9,479 nucleotides of DNA from the NCBI GenBank assembly GCA_030041195.1, contig JASHOI010000237.1, positions 1-9,479 of the forward strand, given 5' to 3'. This DNA comes from Streptosporangiaceae bacterium. Its GTDB lineage: Bacteria > Actinomycetota > Actinomycetes > Streptosporangiales > Streptosporangiaceae. Under the pieces are notes generated by a model. The model saw nothing but the letters and a program-made list of their open reading frames with translations. It made no database searches and was not told where the DNA came from. How positions within the stretch are numbered: position 1 is the first letter of the stretch; the number at the start of each line of letters is the position of its first letter. Below are positions 1 through 7,052 of the stretch, piece after piece. The position numbers and the translations under genes are program-made.

Positions 1-573
1 CGGGTGCCCGCCCTGGTCGGCACGCTGGACGACACCCGCGTCGGCGCGCTGCTGGCGCTGCCGCCGCGCGCGGACCCGGACGCGTTGCTCGGCCGCCTGG
101 CCGACCGGCTGCGGCGCCGGCTCGGCGACGACGACGTGATCGGCGCCGGATCGGTGGTGGACTCGGTTCCCGAGGTGCAGCGCTCGTTCCTCGAGGCCGA
201 GCAGGTGGCCGAGGTGGCCGCGCGCAACGGTGGCGGGCTGGCCTTCTACCGGCTGCCGGACCTGCGGCTGCGCGGCCTGCTGCACCTGCTGCGCGACGAC
301 CCGCGGGTGCAGGCCTTTGCCGAGCGGGAACTCGGCCCGCTGCTGCGCCGCGACGACGCGGCGGGCAGCCAGATGCTCGACGCGCTCACCGCCTACCTGG
401 AAGCCGGGGGCAACAAGGCGGAGGCCGCCAAGCGCGCGCACCTGGCCCGGCCGACCCTGTACGAGCGGCTGCGCCGGATCGAGGAAGCGCTCGGCGTCAG
501 CCTGGACTCCGCCCAGTCCCGCACCTCGCTGCACGTCGCGGTGCTGGCCCAGGCGGCGGCGCGGGAGCGGTGA
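1..573 (+). CDS. PucR/CdaR-family transcriptional regulator, C-terminal part (5' end outside window)
   Basis: The reading frame is open from base 1, so the gene begins upstream; the GTG at 4 is probably internal. About 190 residues are visible. The first half (IGAGSVVDSVPEVQRSFLEA, near residues 47-66) matches the GGDEF-like domain of CdaR/PucR regulators, a degenerate domain that is not a cyclase. The last 65 residues form the PucR C-terminal helix-turn-helix: LDALTAYLEAGGNKAEAAKR followed by HLARPTLYERLRRIEEALG, with the typical NKAEAAKRAHLARPTLYERL recognition region. Family members control purine, sugar-acid or other catabolic genes, usually near their own locus; the target here is unknown. 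The next gene downstream is a secreted lipoprotein 180 bp away on the same strand, with its own likely promoter. Family assignment is secure; the ligand and regulon cannot be read from this part. Confidence 0.9.
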   Translation, partial: RVPALVGTLDDTRVGALLALPPRADPDALLGRLADRLRRRLGDDDVIGAGSVVDSVPEVQRSFLEAEQVAEVAARNGGGLAFYRLPDLRLRGLLHLLRDDPRVQAFAERELGPLLRRDDAAGSQMLDALTAYLEAGGNKAEAAKRAHLARPTLYERLRRIEEALGVSLDSAQSRTSLHVAVLAQAAARER

Positions 574-582
574 CCGGCCCGG

Positions 583-611
583 TTTGAACCACACTGCCTG
601 AGCGCCCGTGT
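583..611 (+). promoter_or_regulatory. Possible ECF-type promoter ahead of the lipoprotein gene
   Basis: TTTGAAC at 583-589 is followed after 17 bp by CGTGT at 607-611. This resembles, with one base less spacing and one mismatch in the -10, the CTTGAAC-N18-CGTAT elements at 8025-8148. It would leave a leader of roughly 135 nt before the GTG at 754. A match this short can arise by chance, so the call is tentative. Confidence 0.25.
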
Positions 612-703
612 GAACGGGTAACCGTATCGCGACAACGCCCCGCTGGCTTGTCGAGGTAGCCCGATTGTGCTGCTCGTAGCCGTTTCGTGCTGCGGACCGA
701 AGA

Positions 704-727
704 ACCGTCCGGGCCGGCCGTAACGGT
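704..727. promoter_or_regulatory. Inverted repeat just upstream of the lipoprotein ribosome-binding site
   Basis: ACCGT at 704-708 and ACGGT at 723-727 are reverse complements and flank a GC-rich core that contains the palindrome GGCCGGCC. The element lies 14 bp before the Shine-Dalgarno GAGAGG (741-746). It could be an operator or an mRNA hairpin. Five-bp arms are short in GC-rich DNA, so support is weak. Confidence 0.25.
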
Positions 728-753
728 CGTTCATTCTTACGAGAGGCAGCACA

Positions 754-1911
754 GTGAAGCTTCGGCATTCCGCCATACCCGCTTTCCCGGCCATCGCCGC
801 CGTTGCCCTGGCCGCGGCGCTGAGCCTCGTGCTGGCAGCCTGCGGGTCCAGCTCCAGCCACCTCGCTGCGGCACGGCGCCCGGTCTCGCCGTTCCTGAAT
901 CAGCTGCGTTCCTTCTCCCAGGTCGCTTCCACGATCCCGGCCAACGGCGACGTGAATCCCTACGGGGTGGCCGTGGTCCCGGCGTCCGCCGGGCGGCTCG
1001 TCGCCGGGGACACCCTGGTGAGCAACTTCAACGACAAGGCCAACGTGCAGGGCACCGGCACGACCATCGTCCAGGTCTCTCCGTCCGGCTCGGCCCGCCT
1101 GTTCGCCCAGCTCTCCACGCTCCCGGCGGGCATGGCCTGCCCTGGCGGCGTCGGGCTGACCACCGCGCTCGGCATCCTGCCCGGCGGCTGGGTGATCGTG
1201 GGCAGCCTGCCGACCACGGCGGGCGGCGCCCTGCCCGGGCTCGACCCCGCCGGGTGCCTGATCGTGCTGAACGACCAGGGCACGCCGGTCAAGACCATCA
1301 CGAACTCCGACATCGTGGGCCCGTGGGACCTGACCACGGCGTCGAACGCGACGTCGGCCGAGGTGTTTGTCTCCAACGCCCTCGGCGGTAACACCAGCAC
1401 CCACGACGGCGTCCCGGTCGCCGGTAACTGCACGGTGGTGCGGCTCGACCTGGCGCTCAGCGCCACGTCGCCCCCGGTGCTCACCAGCTCGGCGGTCATC
1501 GGCACGGACTACCCGTGGATCGCGAACAAGGCCGCGCTGGTCCTGGCGCCAACCGGGCTCGCGCTCGGGCGCAACGGGACGCTGTACGTCGACGACACGC
1601 AGACCAACGCGATCTCGGCCATCCCCCGGGCGCTCACCAGGACCACCGCGGTCACGGCGCAGGCGAGCACGATCTTCGCTGGCGGTGCGCTCAACGCCCC
1701 GCTGGGCATGACGTTGGCGCCCAACGGAGATCTCGTCGTGGTCAACGGCAACGACGGCAACGCCGTCGAGGTCAGCCCGGCCGGCAAGCAGGTCGCAACC
1801 AAGACGCTGCTGAAGAACGGCGCCGGGGACCTGTTCGGGCTCACCACGATCTCCGGCGGCCTGCTGGTGGTCAACGACGGGACCAACGCGCTGGATCTCT
1901 ACCGCACCTGA
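754..1911 (+). CDS. Secreted lipoprotein with NHL-like beta-propeller repeats
   Basis: The GTG at 754 is chosen because GAGAGG lies at 741-746 with a 7-nt spacer and the next codons encode a clean lipoprotein signal: basic MKLRH, a hydrophobic stretch at about residues 8-28, then the lipobox L27-A28-A29-C30 followed by a Ser-rich linker. The mature protein would be lipid-anchored outside the membrane. The rest shows loosely repeated blades, each with a Gly/Asn-rich turn and a 'hydrophobic-x-V' strand: NPYGVAVVPASAGRLVAGDT, APTGLALGRNGTLYVDDTQT, APLGMTLAPNGDLVVVNGND and a final LFGLTTISGGLLVVNDGTNA. These resemble NHL/SMP-30-like six-bladed propellers. No catalytic residues can be assigned, so it may bind a ligand or act as an enzyme of unknown specificity. 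The methyltransferase gene starts 17 bp downstream, suggesting co-transcription. Domain class is likely; function is unknown. Confidence 0.85.
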   Translation: MKLRHSAIPAFPAIAAVALAAALSLVLAACGSSSSHLAAARRPVSPFLNQLRSFSQVASTIPANGDVNPYGVAVVPASAGRLVAGDTLVSNFNDKANVQGTGTTIVQVSPSGSARLFAQLSTLPAGMACPGGVGLTTALGILPGGWVIVGSLPTTAGGALPGLDPAGCLIVLNDQGTPVKTITNSDIVGPWDLTTASNATSAEVFVSNALGGNTSTHDGVPVAGNCTVVRLDLALSATSPPVLTSSAVIGTDYPWIANKAALVLAPTGLALGRNGTLYVDDTQTNAISAIPRALTRTTAVTAQASTIFAGGALNAPLGMTLAPNGDLVVVNGNDGNAVEVSPAGKQVATKTLLKNGAGDLFGLTTISGGLLVVNDGTNALDLYRT

Positions 1912-1928
1912 TTCGGCATGATGGGCGC

Positions 1929-2744
1929 ATGCCGCGAACCGAAGAGACCTACCTGCACGGGCACCACGACAGCGTCCTGCGGTCGCACCGCTGGCGCACC
2001 GCGGAAAACTCCGCGGGCTACCTGCTGCCGCGGCTGCAGGCCGCTGACCGGGTGCTCGACGTGGGATGCGGCCCCGGGACCATTACCGTCGACCTGGCGG
2101 CGAGGGTTCCCGAGGGCGAGGTGGTCGGCATCGACGCGGCCGGCGACGTGCTGGAGGACGCCCGGCGGGAGGCGAGCCGCCAGGGCCGGAGCAACGTCCG
2201 GTTCGAGCCGGGCGACGTGTACCGGCTGGCGTTCGGCGACGGGGCGTTCGACGTCGTGCACGCTCACCAGGTGCTGCAGCACCTGAGCGACCCGGTCGCC
2301 GCGCTGGCCGAGATGCGCCGGGTGTGCCGTCCCGGCGGCCTGGTCGCCGCCCGGGACAGCGACTACGGCGGGATGTTCTGGTTCCCCGAAGACCCGGAAC
2401 TGGCCGAGTGGCGGTCCCTGTACCAGCGGGTCGCACGCGCGGTCGGCGGCGAGCCGGACGCCGGCCGGCGCATGCTGTCCTGGGCCCTGGCGGCCGGGTT
2501 CGCCGCGGTCGAGCCGTCGGCGGGCGCGTGGTGCTACGCGGCTCCGGCCGACCGGTCGTGGTGGGGCAGCCTGTGGGCCGAGCGGCTGACCGAGTCGCCG
2601 TTCGGCGACCGGGCCGTCGAGCACGGCCTGGCCACCCGGCAGGACCTGGGGCGGCTGGCCGACGCGTGGCTGCGCTGGGCGGCGAGCGACGACGGATGGT
2701 TCCTGATCCCGCACGGCGAGATCCTCTGCCAGGTTCCCGGTTAG
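1929..2744 (+). CDS. Class I SAM-dependent methyltransferase (UbiE/MenG-like domain)
   Basis: A 271-residue protein. Motif I of class I methyltransferases is clear at residues 42-51 (VLDVGCGPGT), followed by the acidic residue ending strand 2 (VVGIDA, D69), the EPGDVYRLAF loop (93-102), FDVVHAHQVLQHL (108-119) as motif II and the RPGG turn at 134-137. This is the Methyltransf_11/25 fold used by UbiE-type enzymes. The substrate-binding C-terminal half (residues 150-271) is rich in Trp and aromatic residues and does not identify a substrate. The start at 1929 is preferred because the protein begins in the way its homologues do (MPRTEETYLHGHHDSVLRSH). There is no strong Shine-Dalgarno, consistent with coupling to the lipoprotein gene that ends 17 bp upstream. 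Its 3' end overlaps the convergent P450 gene by 4 bp. It is probably a small-molecule methyltransferase rather than a menaquinone enzyme. Confidence 0.88.
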   Translation: MPRTEETYLHGHHDSVLRSHRWRTAENSAGYLLPRLQAADRVLDVGCGPGTITVDLAARVPEGEVVGIDAAGDVLEDARREASRQGRSNVRFEPGDVYRLAFGDGAFDVVHAHQVLQHLSDPVAALAEMRRVCRPGGLVAARDSDYGGMFWFPEDPELAEWRSLYQRVARAVGGEPDAGRRMLSWALAAGFAAVEPSAGAWCYAAPADRSWWGSLWAERLTESPFGDRAVEHGLATRQDLGRLADAWLRWAASDDGWFLIPHGEILCQVPG

Positions 2745-3937
2745 CCAGCGGGAGTGAACTCCACCCACAGCTCCCGCAAGGTACGGGTGAAGTAACCGGG
2801 CATGAACTCGGGCTCACGGCCGGGTACCAGCCGGATTCCCGGCAGCGCGCGCAGCAGTTCCTCGAACATGACCCGCAGCTCAAGCCGGGCCAGGTTGGCG
2901 CCCAGGCAGAAATGGGTGCCGAACCCGAACGCCACGTGGTGGTTGTCTCGCCGGGTCACGTCGAACCGGCGAGGCTCGCTGAACGCCCGGTCGTCGGAGT
3001 TGGCCGCCCCGTACATGAGCAGCACCTGGTCGCCCTGACGCAGTCGCTGGCCGTGCAGCTCGTGGTCCGCGGTCACCGTCCGGCGCATGTTGAGGATCGG
3101 CGTCGCGTACCTGATGAACTCCTCCACCCCCGTGGACCCGATGACCGCGGGATCCGTGACCAGGATCCGGCGCTGATCGGGAAACCGGGCCAGGTTCCAC
3201 ACCGTCTGCCCGATGACCGACCGGGTGGTCTCCGCCCCGCCGTCGAGCAGCAGCAGGCCCTCCTGAACGATCTCCGCGAGGTCCAGCGGCTGGCCGGCTA
3301 CCGCACCGTGCACCCAGACCGACACCAGGTCGTCGCGCGGGTCAGCGCGGCGGGCCTCGGCCAGCTCGCCGAACGCGGCAACGAATTCGCTGATCGCCTC
3401 GGGAGATCCGGCCGGCTGGCGGGGATCGTCGTTGCGGAAACCCGCAGAGCTCATCGTCCGCTCTGACCACTCCATGCACTTGTGCCACTGCGCGCGGTCG
3501 AATCCCAGCAGCTCAGCGATCACCATGGCGGGCAGCGGCGCAGCGAGATCCCGGACCACGTCCACGGTTCCCTTCGCGGCCGCCGCGGCGACCAGCCCGG
3601 CGGCGATGGCCCGGACCCGCTCCTCGTGCCGGCGCGCCGCGCGGGGCGAGAACCGCCCCGACACCAGCTTGCGCTGCAGCAGGTGCCGCGGGTCGTCCCG
3701 GTTGATCATCGAGGCGCTCATCTCGATGAGCGGCCGGCTGCCGCTGGCCGAGCTGTACCGGCTGGTGTCGCGCTCGACGGACAGCACGTCGTCGTACCGG
3801 GAGATGCCCCAGATCCGGTTCACCGGGTCCCAGTAGACCGGCGCCGTGTCCCGCAGCCACTGGTACGCCGGGTGCGGGTCTCCGGCGTACAGGTACGGAT
3901 CGAGGATATTGAGCGCCGCGCCGGACGTGAGGCTCAC
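2741..3937 (-). CDS. Cytochrome P450 monooxygenase (CYP142/CYP125-like)
   Basis: All diagnostic P450 elements are present in a 398-residue protein, the usual length for a soluble bacterial P450: I-helix GGAETTR (residues 233-239) with the conserved acid/Thr pair, the K-helix ExxR as E273-F-I-R276, and the heme loop FGFGTHFCLG (337-346) with C344 as the iron ligand. Blocks such as DDPRHLLQRKLVSGRFSPR, VVRDLAAPLPAMVIAELLG and RRADPRDDLVSVWV resemble the mycobacterial sterol side-chain P450s CYP142/CYP125, so a steroid-like or branched lipid substrate is plausible but not shown. The frame stays open up to 4105, but the GTG at 3937 is chosen: it sits about 10 nt after GGAG, gives a normal P450 N-terminus, and the upstream residues look noncoding. 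No ferredoxin or reductase gene lies beside it, so electrons must come from elsewhere. The neighbouring TetR gene is upstream on the same strand. Confidence 0.93.
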   Translation of the reverse strand: MSLTSGAALNILDPYLYAGDPHPAYQWLRDTAPVYWDPVNRIWGISRYDDVLSVERDTSRYSSASGSRPLIEMSASMINRDDPRHLLQRKLVSGRFSPRAARRHEERVRAIAAGLVAAAAAKGTVDVVRDLAAPLPAMVIAELLGFDRAQWHKCMEWSERTMSSAGFRNDDPRQPAGSPEAISEFVAAFGELAEARRADPRDDLVSVWVHGAVAGQPLDLAEIVQEGLLLLDGGAETTRSVIGQTVWNLARFPDQRRILVTDPAVIGSTGVEEFIRYATPILNMRRTVTADHELHGQRLRQGDQVLLMYGAANSDDRAFSEPRRFDVTRRDNHHVAFGFGTHFCLGANLARLELRVMFEELLRALPGIRLVPGREPEFMPGYFTRTLRELWVEFTPAG

Positions 3938-4137
3938 GGGTGACGGGCTCCGCTCAGCGAAACTGACATGGCATGCCTGCAATTTCCGGATCTTAAGGCA
4001 CCGGGCGGGCCGCGGCGAGTCACAAACCCGGTCTTCTTGCCTGAACGGGTAGTCCCGTGGCCGGTCAGGCCGGCCCGGCGCAGCTGGCCGACAACTGGCG
4101 CCCAATCCAGGCAGAATGCCCGACGGGCCGCGGGCAG
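3938..4137. other. Intergenic region between the TetR gene and the P450 gene
   Basis: These 200 bp separate the TetR stop from the P450 start, both on the minus strand. I see no convincing gene. They contain the hairpin at 4039-4070 and an 8-bp palindrome GGCATGCC at 3970-3977, 33 bp upstream of the P450 start. The P450 promoter should lie here, but no clear -35/-10 pair stands out. Confidence 0.6.
4039..4070. terminator. Nested hairpin, possible terminator of the TetR transcript or operator for the P450 gene
   Basis: GCCTGA at 4039-4044 pairs with TCAGGC at 4065-4070, and inside it ACGGG (4045-4049) pairs with CCCGT (4054-4058) around the loop TAGT, leaving a 6-nt bulge. The structure lies about 70 bp past the TetR stop in that gene's direction. 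No T-run follows on the minus strand, so it would be a U-less terminator, as is common in actinobacteria, or a regulatory palindrome upstream of the P450. Confidence 0.4.
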
Positions 4138-4776
4138 TTACCGGGCCATCGGTGGCAGCAGTGCGCCGATGACCCTGGCGGCACGGTCCGGGTCGGGCGG
4201 CTCGCCAGTGATCAGCGGGAGGTAGATGTACGACTCCATGACGCGGACCAGCACGTAGGGCAGGTCGTCCATGGGGACGGTGGCCTGCAGCCGCCCCGCG
4301 GCCGCCTCGGCGTCGAGCACCTCGCCGATCAGCGCGGTGAGCCGGGTCTCGAAGGCGGACGCCTTCGTGGTCAGCAGGCGCAGCGCCAGGTCGCCCTCGC
4401 GATCGACGAAGGCCCGCATGCCGGCGTTGCCGATGACGGCGCGGACGGTCTCGGTGATGATCGCCGCGGCCCGGGACTGGCCGGCTACCGGGGGCGTGCC
4501 GGCGTCGCCGCAGCCCTTCCGCAGCCTGCCGATCGTCGGCTCTATCAGCGACCAGAGAATCTCGGCGAGCAGCTGGTCGCGGGAACCGGCCCAGCGGTAG
4601 AGGGTGGCCCGGTCAACGCCCAGCGCCCTGGCCAGTGCCTGCATGTCGACCCGGTCCCCGGCGAGGAAGGTCCGTCGTGCCAGCCGGAAGGCGTCGAGCG
4701 GGGTCGGCCGCGGCGCGCTGGCCCCGCCGAGCTGACGCTGCAGCGGGGTCGGTGGTCTTGACGTGCCGGGCTTCAT
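4138..4776 (-). CDS. TetR-family transcriptional repressor, QsdR-like
   Basis: A 212-residue protein with an N-terminal TetR DNA-binding domain: FLAGDRVDMQALARALGVDR then ATLYRWAGSRDQLLAEILWS (residues 37-76), where LARALGVDRATLYRW is the helix-turn-helix. The block resembles QsdR-type TetR proteins, which in Rhodococcus control a lactone-degrading esterase gene; that comparison is from memory of the family. The C-terminal half (100-212) is the helical ligand/dimer domain. The ATG at 4776 is preferred over the more upstream in-frame start at 4827, which would overlap the divergent esterase start. No Shine-Dalgarno precedes it, but a possible promoter ends 8 nt before the ATG, so a leaderless message is likely. 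The divergent arrangement 49 bp from the carboxylesterase suggests it represses that gene and itself. The P450 gene lies downstream on the same strand. Confidence 0.9.
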   Translation of the reverse strand: MKPGTSRPPTPLQRQLGGASAPRPTPLDAFRLARRTFLAGDRVDMQALARALGVDRATLYRWAGSRDQLLAEILWSLIEPTIGRLRKGCGDAGTPPVAGQSRAAAIITETVRAVIGNAGMRAFVDREGDLALRLLTTKASAFETRLTALIGEVLDAEAAAGRLQATVPMDDLPYVLVRVMESYIYLPLITGEPPDPDRAARVIGALLPPMAR

Positions 4777-4784
4777 TGAGAGAC

Positions 4785-4814
4785 AGTATGCAACAGATTC
4801 GATAAACGCCGCAA
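4785..4814 (-). promoter_or_regulatory. Putative promoter of the TetR gene (leaderless transcript)
   Basis: On the minus strand TTGCGG (4814-4809) and CATACT (4790-4785) are separated by 18 bp, close to housekeeping -35 and -10 boxes. Only 8 nt separate the -10 from the ATG at 4776, so transcription would begin at or within a base or two of the start codon. That fits the absence of a ribosome-binding site. Confidence 0.5.
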
Positions 4815-4824
4815 CGGAGCAACA
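4790..4824. promoter_or_regulatory. GCAAC repeats in the TetR/esterase divergent intergenic region
   Basis: GCAAC occurs three times, at 4790-4794, 4811-4815 and 4819-4823. The first two are 21 bp apart, two helical turns, and overlap the putative TetR promoter; the first and third extend to GCAACA. They are candidate operator half-sites for the TetR protein, although TetR operators are usually inverted rather than direct repeats. Confidence 0.3.
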
Positions 4825-4825
4825 C

Positions 4826-6328
4826 ATGACCGATATGCCGCAGGGTCCGCTCGTTCAGCTCAAAGACGGAGCCGTCCGCGGCACGGTCAGGTCAGGGGTT
4901 TGCGCCTTCCTCGGCATCCCGTATGCCGCACCCCCGTTCGGCGCGAACCGGATGCGGCCGCCGCAACCCGCTGCGCCCTGGGACGGCGAACGCGACGCCA
5001 CCAGCTACGGCCCGACCGCGCCCAAGGGCAGCTACCCGCCGCAGTACGTCCCGCTCTTCCCCGAAGTGGTGATCCCGGGCGAGGACTGCCTGAACCTCAA
5101 CGTGTGGACACCCGACCCGGGCGCGACCGGGCTGCCGGTGCTGGTCTGGATTCACGGCGGCTCGTTCATGAACGGATCCGGCTCGGTGGGCGAATACGAG
5201 GGCAGCGCGTTCGCCCGTGACGGGGTCGTGTGCGTGACCATCAACTACCGGCTGGCCGCCGAGGGCTTCCTCTTCCTCGACGATGGCATCGCCAACCTCG
5301 GACTGCTGGATCAGCTGGCGGCGCTGCGCTGGGTGCAGGCGAACATCGCCGCGTTCGGCGGCGACCCGGCGCGGGTCACCGTGGCCGGCGAGTCGGCCGG
5401 GGCGATGAGCGTGACCACGCTGCTGTCGATGCCGCTCGCTCGGGGCTTGTTTCGCCAGGCCATCGCGCAGAGCGGCGCGGCCGCACACACGCTTACTCGC
5501 GGCGAGGCACTCAAGGTCAGTGGCTTCCTCGCCGAGTCGCTGGGCGTGCCAGCGGACCGGGACTCGATCAAGGCGGTGCCGCTCGAGCGGCTCGTCCAGG
5601 CCGCGTCGGACCTGGTCGTCGAGGTGCAGACCGCTCCCGACCCGGTGAAGTGGGGCAAGCTCGCGCTGAACTTGCTGCCGTTCGCGCCGACCGTGGACGG
5701 CGCCACGGTGCCCGAAGAACCGCTGCAGGCGATCGGCAACGGGCAAGGCGCCGACGTCGCCCTGCTGATCGGATCGAACCGTGACGAAGCCCGGCTGTTC
5801 CTGGTCGCGGCCGGCACCATCGACCTGATCGACGACGCAACGCTCGAAGCGGCCGCCGGAGCGTACGGCCTGCCGGCGGAGTCGCTGGCCGTCTACCGCG
5901 CCGGCCGTCCGGGGGCCAGCCCGGGCGATCTGCTGGCCGCCGTGGTCACCGACTGGTTCTTCGCGATCCCGGCGATCCGGGTCGCCGAAGCGCGCGCTGG
6001 CCGCGGGACGGCGAACACATGGACCTACCGGTTCGACCGCCCCGATCCCGACGACAACAACCGGCTGGGCGCGTGCCACGGCGTGGAACTGCCGTTCGTG
6101 TTCGGCACGATCGGCCGCGATGAGGTCCGGCCGCGCATCGGCGACAGGCCGTCTCGGGCCGTCTCCGACCAGGCGCACCAGGTATGGGTGGACTTCGTCA
6201 CCCGCGGCGACCCTGGATGGCCGGCCTACGACACCGGCCGCCGCGCCACCGGCCTGATCTCCGACCGCATCACCGTCGCCGACGACCCGGCCGCCGCGGA
6301 GCGCACCTGCTGGGACCGTATCCGGTAG
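4826..6328 (+). CDS. Type-B carboxylesterase (alpha/beta hydrolase)
   Basis: A 500-residue protein of normal length for the COesterase family, which hydrolyses carboxylic esters with a Ser-Glu-His triad. Visible motifs in order are FLGIPYAAPP (28-37), the type-B signature EDCLNLNVWTP (86-96), the oxyanion-hole segment HGGSFMNGS (110-118), the nucleophile elbow GESAGAM (188-194) with S190, SNRDEARLF (317-325) with E321 as the acid, and CHGVELPFVFG (417-427) with H418. All catalytic positions are intact. No signal peptide is seen, so it is probably cytoplasmic. The ATG at 4826 is chosen because CGGAG lies 8 nt before it; an upstream in-frame GTG at 4763 would overlap the TetR gene. It is divergent from the QsdR-like repressor and convergent, with a 10-bp gap, to the anti-sigma gene. 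The substrate is unknown; a link to the P450 product is only a guess. Confidence 0.93.
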   Translation: MTDMPQGPLVQLKDGAVRGTVRSGVCAFLGIPYAAPPFGANRMRPPQPAAPWDGERDATSYGPTAPKGSYPPQYVPLFPEVVIPGEDCLNLNVWTPDPGATGLPVLVWIHGGSFMNGSGSVGEYEGSAFARDGVVCVTINYRLAAEGFLFLDDGIANLGLLDQLAALRWVQANIAAFGGDPARVTVAGESAGAMSVTTLLSMPLARGLFRQAIAQSGAAAHTLTRGEALKVSGFLAESLGVPADRDSIKAVPLERLVQAASDLVVEVQTAPDPVKWGKLALNLLPFAPTVDGATVPEEPLQAIGNGQGADVALLIGSNRDEARLFLVAAGTIDLIDDATLEAAAGAYGLPAESLAVYRAGRPGASPGDLLAAVVTDWFFAIPAIRVAEARAGRGTANTWTYRFDRPDPDDNNRLGACHGVELPFVFGTIGRDEVRPRIGDRPSRAVSDQAHQVWVDFVTRGDPGWPAYDTGRRATGLISDRITVADDPAAAERTCWDRIR

Positions 6329-6338
6329 CGGCAGGAGA

Positions 6339-7052
6339 TCAGTCTGGGGCCGTGCCGGTGAGGACGACCGTGCCCTGCTGGGAGAGGCTGCCGGCCCGGC
6401 CGATGATGATCTCCATGGTGGGGAAGTCGTCCGGGTTGGCGGCGCTCCACATCTGGGCGCTGGCGCTGCCGCTGGCGTTGACCGTGAAGGTCCCGCCCGG
6501 TATCAGCTGGGGATGACCTGGCCGGTTGTCCGGACCCGCGTACACGCACTCGTAGAACTCGCCCGATGGCAGCGGCTTGAGGTGCTCGACGTCCATCTGA
6601 ATGGACCAGCCGCCCGCCGCCTGGTGCTCGACCGCCTGCCCGGAGCCCGTCGCGCCGGGCTCGTGGTGCAGCGGGTAGGTGTACGAGGCCAGCGCGGGCC
6701 CCGCCTGCGCCACGGCGAACCCGATCCCGGCCCCGGCCACGGCGGCCACGGCGGCCGCCGATGCGGCGAGTGTCCGGAGGTTGCCGCGGCGCCACCGGGA
6801 CTTGCGGGATGCCTGCTGTATCCGGGCCATGGTGCGGTCCTGCAGATCGGCGGGCGGCTCGGGCCCGGTGGCCAGCGTCACACCCGGCAGAACAGCCTGA
6901 AGCATCTGCGCGGTCGGGCCGAGTTCCGCGACTTCCCGCTGGCACTCATCACACGTCTGCAGGTGCGCTTCGAAACGCTCGGACTCGTCCGGATCGAGGG
7001 CCCCGAGCACCCATCCGGCGACGTCCGCGTGCGCAACGTCCGGTTCAGCCAT
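6339..7052 (-). CDS. Membrane anti-sigma factor, zinc-finger N-terminus, RskA-like architecture
   Basis: A 237-residue protein with three parts. The cytoplasmic N-terminus carries the ZAS zinc-binding signature HLQTCDEC (H30, C34, C37) that holds the cognate sigma factor. A single membrane span of Ala/Val/Gly runs over about residues 94-119, after a basic stretch KSRWRRGNLR. The outer domain (120-237) has the Gly-rich PGGTFTV and GTVVLTG strands seen in RskA-type C-terminal domains. Such proteins sequester an ECF sigma at the membrane until proteolysis frees it. The ATG overlaps the sigma stop by 8 bp (ATGGCTGA), so the two are translationally coupled, the classical sigma/anti-sigma arrangement. 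Its first 50 residues closely resemble the standalone protein at 7719-7994, including an identical AGWVLGALDP. The RskA-like label for the outer domain is less certain than the anti-sigma role. Confidence 0.9.
   Translation of the reverse strand: MAEPDVAHADVAGWVLGALDPDESERFEAHLQTCDECQREVAELGPTAQMLQAVLPGVTLATGPEPPADLQDRTMARIQQASRKSRWRRGNLRTLAASAAAVAAVAGAGIGFAVAQAGPALASYTYPLHHEPGATGSGQAVEHQAAGGWSIQMDVEHLKPLPSGEFYECVYAGPDNRPGHPQLIPGGTFTVNASGSASAQMWSAANPDDFPTMEIIIGRAGSLSQQGTVVLTGTAPD

Noticed and set aside
1515..1928. Extension of the methyltransferase frame upstream into the lipoprotein gene
   Set aside because: The added residues are low-complexity Arg/Gln/Gly, and the recognised methyltransferase N-terminus begins at the ATG at 1929.
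2066..3466. A 466-codon plus-strand frame spanning the methyltransferase and P450 genes
   Set aside because: It is Arg/Gly/Pro-rich shadow reading across two genes with clear catalytic motifs in other frames.
3938..4105. Longer P450 starting at 4105
   Set aside because: The extra 56 residues have no P450 similarity and include noncoding-looking sequence; the GTG at 3937 gives a normal length.
4892..6178. A 428-codon minus-strand frame opposite the carboxylesterase
   Set aside because: It is antisense to a gene with an intact catalytic triad. Its composition is typical of GC-rich shadow frames, and it has no family motif.
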